Of a DNA stretch of 11,571 nucleotides, positions 6,849 through 11,571 are shown in pieces. The first letter of the stretch is position 1; each line of letters starts with the position of its first letter. The translations under genes and the position numbers were made by a program. Source of the DNA: Draconibacterium orientale (lineage in GTDB: Bacteria > Bacteroidota > Bacteroidia > Bacteroidales > UBA12170); the NCBI GenBank assembly GCA_020718315.1, contig DYSK01000067.1, positions 1 through 11,571 of the forward strand, read 5' to 3'. The notes under the pieces were generated by a model, which was given only the letters and a program-made list of their open reading frames with translations, was not told where the DNA came from and made no database searches.

Positions 6849-9800
6849 AGTGATTTGTGTTTTCCTTTGAATATTCTCATTTTTTCATCCTCAAATTGAA
6901 AATTCCTAATGTTGAACGAAACCTGAATTTGCATTAACTCGCCTGTTCGGGCAAAAACCAGCTTGCTCGTTTTTTCATCAAGTTCCAATCCGTTTAGATG
7001 AACTGTTTTTTTTTCGTTAAAAATAATTTTCAGTTCATCGTTTTTGGCTATTTTGTACACAATTGGGAGTTGGCAATAGGTAAAGCAGAGCGATTTTTTT
7101 TCGACTACAATCTCCTTTTCTTGATTTTGAATATCAACGTATCTGAATCGTGCATTTTCTTCCAGAAATTCTTCCTTTTTCAATAGAAATGGATGAAAAC
7201 GAAGTTTTCCATTTCTTACAATAACGCCCAATTCGCCAAACCGGCTCATGATATCTTCTTTCACTTGCCCTGTCATTCCTGGTTGTTGAGCGCCTCTTCC
7301 GGCCGGGGTATGCGAATAAGGATCGCTGGGAAATGCACCATACAATTTAGGCGATTTGGTTAGGCCAATGCCTTCCTTGATTTCATAATACTGCTTGATA
7401 AGGGCGTTTTTGATTATTCTGTCGTCCTCTTTTTCGGCAGCTTGGAAACAGGATTCTTGAGCCGCCAACACTAGTTTTGAAACCATATGCCAATAGATAG
7501 AACCAAGTCCTTCGTAACCAAAAAAAGTACCCGATCTTCCGGTGAAAGTTTTATGCTTGAACACACTTTCGAAAATACTTAAAACCAATTCTCTTTCTTT
7601 TTCTATCAGCGCTTGGTATTTTGATTCTGTAATAGTGGATAAAGCAGTTTTTAGACTGTTGGCATTGTTAAAATTTCCATTAAAATGAAAATTACCTAAA
7701 ATATCGCGCTCAATGATTTGTGTATTTCCGTCTTTTACAAATTGATTTAGCAAAGCCGATTTTTCGACATCCTTTTTAGGAATGGTATTCTTATTCAGGA
7801 ATTCGGGGAGTTGTTTGTTGGGATAGAGCACATACGTCTTCTGATCCTCGCGATACAATTTGCTGTTTTTCAAAGTATAGAAAATGGATAAACTTTCGAC
7901 CGAGGAGCAATAAGCCGAACTCAAAACGGCCACTTGTCCTTCAAGCATTTCGGGAAGATGAGCAATAGAAATTTCACTTTCGTTTTCGATAGTCATTAAG
8001 TTATATGAATGATAGAGATTATCGGCTCTTTTGTTTGCTTTGATGGTATGGTCGATATATTTGAGTGAAATTTCGAAAAAATGAAGCAACTCGCTCTTTG
8101 CAATATATTTTTTTGTACCGCTAAATTTATTCTGATATATTTTTGTTCTAAAATTTCCTCCGGCATTGCCAAGTCCATTCATTGTATTTCTTCTTTCTTT
8201 ATCCGAAATTTTATCAGAAAGCAGGTTTTGAGATTGGCTTAAAACAAAAACTATTTCATCAAAAAAAGCAAATAATTCTTCCGCAATGGCAATTTCAGCC
8301 TTGGCGGAACGAGCGAATATCTGTTTGAATAAATGAATAAATCTTCTTAGATAATAGAGCGTTACCATCGAAACGCCGTTTCCGACCAAAGCATTGTTGG
8401 CATCGTTCCATTCGGGTCTTTGGGTATTCATCCAAATTCCGGCTTCGGGAACAAAATTGGAACATTTTGCTAAAGTTGTGGCCATTAATTTTTCGATCAG
8501 ATTGGCTTTGCAAATGGAATTGTTTTGGTCGGTTAATAAGGCGCCATCGGCTCCCATTTCTTTTTTTCGCATCTGTATTTCTTGATCAAGCTGCCGATCA
8601 AAAAGAATGGTGTCTTTGGGATTTTTAAGGATATCGGAATAACTTTTGATTTGATAAGGGACATTGGCATAAACAAAAATGTCCTGCTCAAAATAGGCGC
8701 TTAGTTTTTCGGGAAAGTGATTCGTGGCAATTTCTAGAAGTTTCAACAGATAGACCGTTTGATGATCGCCCCAATAGCCAATAAACGACCAAGGATCGCT
8801 TGGATCAATCACTTCCCAATCAAATCCGTCTTTGGAAACGCGATACGGATTGTAGCCATCAAATGTGGATGCATTCAAAAATTTATGAATCATGCTGACA
8901 ATAAATTCAGGATACGAAAGAGCCAAAGCTTCCCAGTTTTGGAAAATATCTCTCCAATTTCCCTCGTAATTGAGCACTTTAGAACCATCCAACTCATTGG
9001 TAGTATTGATCGAAAATTTATTCCAAGGGCGGCTAGGATCGCCATGTCTTCGGCTAAATTTAAGCGGAAGGTATTCTAAACACAGCCTATTAAAATCGCT
9101 ATCTGTACTTTGAGCTGTTATTTTTCTAAGTTCTTGAAGCGAAAAAGAGCCCGCCAAAAGCGACAATAGATTTTGATTTTGTTGATATACGCGCTTGTTT
9201 GCTTTTTGAATGTATTGCACAAAGTCGGTGGCCGGAATCTGATAATTGTCGTCGAAAATGCCTCCTCGCATAATGTTGAAAAGAACATTTGAGAAATGTC
9301 TTGTATCTTGAAGTGGATTGTTTGTGAGCTGCAATCCATCGGCTGCCGCTACCAATCTGATTAAATTTTGTGTACCCAATTCAATATCGTCTATCACTTC
9401 TTGTAGCAAAGTTTTAGGCGATTTAAGCTTTTCTGCTATTTCTACTACATCAGCCGGACCTTGATCGACGTCTGCTACGATGAGCCAAATTTTTTCGGAA
9501 TCGGCTTTGAGATCAATCTGAGCCGAAACAAAATAAGCGCCTTTTTCTGCTCTGATAGCTGATTCTTGAGAAACGGCTTGTCCTTTTCTAAAATTATTGA
9601 GCTGTAAAGAAGAAATAAGTTGTTTTGGATTTTGAGGGCCTATTGACCAGGCGATAGTTGCTTTAAGAGCTTCGCTAGGCTCCGCTTTATCAACAATGAT
9701 TGCACTTAACGAATAAATTCCCAATCCCACCTGGGCGGCTAATTCGTTTTTTTTGTAGGCATCGGCCAAATTGCTGCGTGTGTTTTGCAAATCGGCTCCC

Positions 9801-10366
9801 AAACCACAGGGAAGAATATTTTGAATACCATCCAAAACTGTAAGGCTAATGCGTTTTTTGGAATTATTGATTAAGGTGGCTTTTCGCACAAATCCAAAAC
9901 GATTGCTCGAATTCCATTGATACCGAAAAGTCAATCCCAAATCGACATTGGTTTCTTCAAAAATCACAGTGTTCCCAAAGCTGTTTTTGTATAAATTTCT
10001 TTGAATGGAATAAACGCCCTCATACTTATTTGAAAACGGTTCCCAAAGAAAAGTTTTATTGTTTCGATGGATTTGTAATAGTGTTTTGCTCCCTGTAATT
10101 TCGGCCGAATCCATAATTTTATCGTCCGTATAATAAGGAAAAAGAGCCGAATCGCTGTTTTTTCTTCCTGCACTCAAGCCACCATTGCTCGAAATAAAAA
10201 GCCAATGGTTCGAATCGCTTACGATGCTCATAAAGAAAGGGCGCAAAGTATCGGAATCTTCAATTTTATAATACAATTCTTTGTCGATATTCACAAAGGC
10301 GCCTTTTGCTTCTTTGTTTTCAAAATGCACTTTAGATTTCCCTATGTATATTGGTTTGTGGTTCAT
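6845..10366 (-). CDS. Cytoplasmic glycoside phosphorylase of the GH94/GH149/GH161 type, probable beta-glucan phosphorylase
   Basis: A 1173-residue protein with no signal peptide or membrane segment. Apparent layout: an N-terminal beta-sandwich (about 5-330; conserved-looking WLFISSNGGLSAGRKNSDSA at 55-74), a helical (alpha/alpha)6 catalytic region (about 345-1010) and a C-terminal beta domain (about 1040-1173). Barrel landmarks are YEGNWRDIFQNW (467-478), FDWEVIDPSDPWSFIGYWGD (515-534) and RPEWNDANNALVGNG (650-664). WND matches the GH94 block in which the Asp is the general acid (Asp490 of Cellvibrio gilvus cellobiose phosphorylase), making D655 the candidate here, although Glu replaces the usual preceding Asp. 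Near the C-terminus are GRSGTFFGYEGLGS (943-956) and HTPAGRGAQQPGMTGQ (1019-1034), possible phosphate or sugar loops. The length exceeds GH94 cellobiose phosphorylases (about 800) and fits GH149 or GH161 beta-1,3-glucan phosphorylases; GH149 is the type known from Gram-negative bacteria. It would yield glucose 1-phosphate from imported oligosaccharides. The ATG at 10366 lies 12 bases after the upstream stop; the family subgroup needs a profile search. Confidence 0.75.
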   Translation of the reverse strand: MNHKPIYIGKSKVHFENKEAKGAFVNIDKELYYKIEDSDTLRPFFMSIVSDSNHWLFISSNGGLSAGRKNSDSALFPYYTDDKIMDSAEITGSKTLLQIHRNNKTFLWEPFSNKYEGVYSIQRNLYKNSFGNTVIFEETNVDLGLTFRYQWNSSNRFGFVRKATLINNSKKRISLTVLDGIQNILPCGLGADLQNTRSNLADAYKKNELAAQVGLGIYSLSAIIVDKAEPSEALKATIAWSIGPQNPKQLISSLQLNNFRKGQAVSQESAIRAEKGAYFVSAQIDLKADSEKIWLIVADVDQGPADVVEIAEKLKSPKTLLQEVIDDIELGTQNLIRLVAAADGLQLTNNPLQDTRHFSNVLFNIMRGGIFDDNYQIPATDFVQYIQKANKRVYQQNQNLLSLLAGSFSLQELRKITAQSTDSDFNRLCLEYLPLKFSRRHGDPSRPWNKFSINTTNELDGSKVLNYEGNWRDIFQNWEALALSYPEFIVSMIHKFLNASTFDGYNPYRVSKDGFDWEVIDPSDPWSFIGYWGDHQTVYLLKLLEIATNHFPEKLSAYFEQDIFVYANVPYQIKSYSDILKNPKDTILFDRQLDQEIQMRKKEMGADGALLTDQNNSICKANLIEKLMATTLAKCSNFVPEAGIWMNTQRPEWNDANNALVGNGVSMVTLYYLRRFIHLFKQIFARSAKAEIAIAEELFAFFDEIVFVLSQSQNLLSDKISDKERRNTMNGLGNAGGNFRTKIYQNKFSGTKKYIAKSELLHFFEISLKYIDHTIKANKRADNLYHSYNLMTIENESEISIAHLPEMLEGQVAVLSSAYCSSVESLSIFYTLKNSKLYREDQKTYVLYPNKQLPEFLNKNTIPKKDVEKSALLNQFVKDGNTQIIERDILGNFHFNGNFNNANSLKTALSTITESKYQALIEKERELVLSIFESVFKHKTFTGRSGTFFGYEGLGSIYWHMVSKLVLAAQESCFQAAEKEDDRIIKNALIKQYYEIKEGIGLTKSPKLYGAFPSDPYSHTPAGRGAQQPGMTGQVKEDIMSRFGELGVIVRNGKLRFHPFLLKKEEFLEENARFRYVDIQNQEKEIVVEKKSLCFTYCQLPIVYKIAKNDELKIIFNEKKTVHLNGLELDEKTSKLVFARTGELMQIQVSFNIRNFQFEDEKMRIFKGKHKSL

Positions 10367-10378
10367 TCTAATCCGCTT

Positions 10379-11571
10379 TTATTTTACTCGAAATGGAATG
10401 TTTGCTGTGGCCGAGTGTTTATGGCCGTCGTCTGCATAAACAAATAACCGATAAATACCACTAACCGGAGCAATAAAAGTAAGCTCCGCCTTTATCTGCT
10501 CCACAATTTCAAAAGGTACATTTTCCGGACGCATCTCTTCATCTCCGCCAACTTCCAGCATAACACTTTCGGGTAATATTTCCCACAAATAATGGATGCT
10601 ATCGTTTTCAAAATCTTTCATACCAACGGAAGCGGTGTATTCTTTTCCGGCCTCAAATTCCACGTTTTGGTAAGCCGTTTTGCCATTTAAGGTAAAAGAT
10701 TCTATTTGCGGTGTTCTATTTTGCGGCCAAGTATCATTCCAAATAAAATGCATCATATCAACCGATTCGGTTTCATTTCCGTTTTCCAGAAAGATGCCAT
10801 ACCAAGTTGGTGTTCGCTCTTGTTTGTGTCCCCAAAGAAAAACATACGATCCTAAGCATTGAAGCGAATCGGCTTCGATTCCTCCTTTGTATCGTTTTAG
10901 ATAATTGGCAGCTTTGACCGAGCTGTTTTCCTCAATTGGAGCGCCCCAAGAAGTTTTAGGTACTTCCCAATGGCCTGTTGCTCCCCATTCGGTTACCATA
11001 TAAGCTTTTTCCCAACCATATTCCCGAATAAGCTGAGGCAAATCGGGCAAGTCGCCATACATTTGAATGGATAAGAGATCGAGATCCGAACATCTTTCTT
11101 TGATATGCTTGATTTCTTTTTTGGATATTCCGGCCAAAGGAGTTGTAGTGAGATGATTTGTATCAATTTGATGAATCATTTTTGAAATATCATTTACTGC
11201 ATCCCAAACTTTTGGGTTTGTGTATCTCAAATTGAGTTCGTTTCCGATAGCCCAAATTAAAAGTGCGGGATGATCTTTCAATGCTAAAACCTCCTTTTTA
11301 ATCTTTTCGAGTTGTTCTTTTACAGCAAGCGTATCGTCATAATCGAAACCATGGCGCTCGCGGGCAACGTCGATGCCCATAGTAACCATGAGTCCATATT
11401 TGAGCGCTTCGTCTAAAACTTCTTTACCACTTTGTGATCCATTTTCAGTTCGCCATGTTCTAAACGAATTTCCATTGTGTTGTGCAACGGCTGCTTTGTT
11501 CCCAAATTCCAAACCGGCGCCTTTTATATAAAACAGTTCGTTATTCACCAAGAGTTCGTATTTACCATTCA
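10379..11571 (-). CDS. TIM-barrel glycoside hydrolase (clan GH-A; GH2-like or GH158-like) with C-terminal Ig/PKD-like domain, 5' end missing
   Basis: The frame is open to the right edge, giving 396 complete codons. A TTG at 11551 could be taken for a start, but the frame continues upstream as NGKYELLVNNELFYIKGAG, the usual opening of such a catalytic domain, so that TTG is an internal Leu and the signal peptide and true start lie outside. Visible catalytic region (visible-residue numbers 1 to about 280): GNSFRTWRTENG (33-44), HPALLIWAIGNELN (100-113) with acid/base candidate E111, YMVTEWGATGHWE (190-202) with nucleophile candidate E194, and YVFLWGHKQERTPTWYG (242-258). A beta-rich domain follows (about 285-396; TPQIESFTLNG, YLWEILPES, YRLFVYADDGHKHS), Ig- or PKD-like. 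GH2-type barrels share these motifs. GH158 endo-beta-1,3-glucanases also combine a TIM barrel with a C-terminal Ig-like domain and would suit the locus. It is the most upstream visible member of the operon. Clan assignment is firm; family is open. Confidence 0.85.
   Translation of the reverse strand, partial: NGKYELLVNNELFYIKGAGLEFGNKAAVAQHNGNSFRTWRTENGSQSGKEVLDEALKYGLMVTMGIDVARERHGFDYDDTLAVKEQLEKIKKEVLALKDHPALLIWAIGNELNLRYTNPKVWDAVNDISKMIHQIDTNHLTTTPLAGISKKEIKHIKERCSDLDLLSIQMYGDLPDLPQLIREYGWEKAYMVTEWGATGHWEVPKTSWGAPIEENSSVKAANYLKRYKGGIEADSLQCLGSYVFLWGHKQERTPTWYGIFLENGNETESVDMMHFIWNDTWPQNRTPQIESFTLNGKTAYQNVEFEAGKEYTASVGMKDFENDSIHYLWEILPESVMLEVGGDEEMRPENVPFEIVEQIKAELTFIAPVSGIYRLFVYADDGHKHSATANIPFRVK

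Noticed and set aside
11549..11551. TTG as a start codon giving a complete 390-residue protein
   Set aside because: The frame stays open to the window edge and the extra upstream residues (NGKYEL) fit the family, so the gene is truncated by the window and this codon is an internal Leu.

Overview
The window is a stretch of a Bacteroidota-type (Bacteroidetes) genome. This is judged from the low-to-moderate GC content, A-rich start contexts with little Shine-Dalgarno sequence, a lipoprotein-rich set of glycoside hydrolases and the domain families present. I cannot name a genus. Every convincing gene lies on the minus strand, so transcription runs from the high-coordinate end to the low-coordinate end.

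In transcription order: (1) the 3' part of a TIM-barrel glycoside hydrolase with a C-terminal Ig/PKD-like domain (10379-11571, 5' end outside the window); (2) a 1173-residue protein without signal peptide, related to the GH94/GH149/GH161 disaccharide and beta-glucan phosphorylases (6845-10366); (3) a GH5 lipoprotein of the exo-1,3-glucanase-like type (5601-6848); (4) a possible 36-codon ORF (5467-5577); (5) a GH3 beta-glucosidase lipoprotein (3167-5470); (6) an SGNH/sialate O-acetylesterase-like secreted esterase (1174-3141). After a 231-base gap comes (7) a PLP-dependent aminotransferase, cut by the left edge (1-941).

Genes 1 to 6 are packed like one operon: 12-base gap, 4-base ATGA overlap, 23-base gap, another ATGA overlap, then about 25 bases. 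Together they read as a glycan-utilisation locus. Exported hydrolases would trim a beta-glucan outside the cytoplasm, an esterase would remove acetyl groups, GH3 would release glucose from non-reducing ends, and the cytoplasmic phosphorylase would convert imported oligosaccharides to glucose 1-phosphate plus a shortened chain. The GH5 and GH-A motifs lean towards a beta-1,3-glucan (laminarin-like) substrate, but this is inference. No SusC/SusD pair, transporter or regulator is inside the window.

There are no tRNAs, rRNAs, CRISPR arrays, insertion sequences or long repeats that I can see. The only non-coding stretches of any size are 942-1173 and the 130 bases between the GH5 and GH3 genes.
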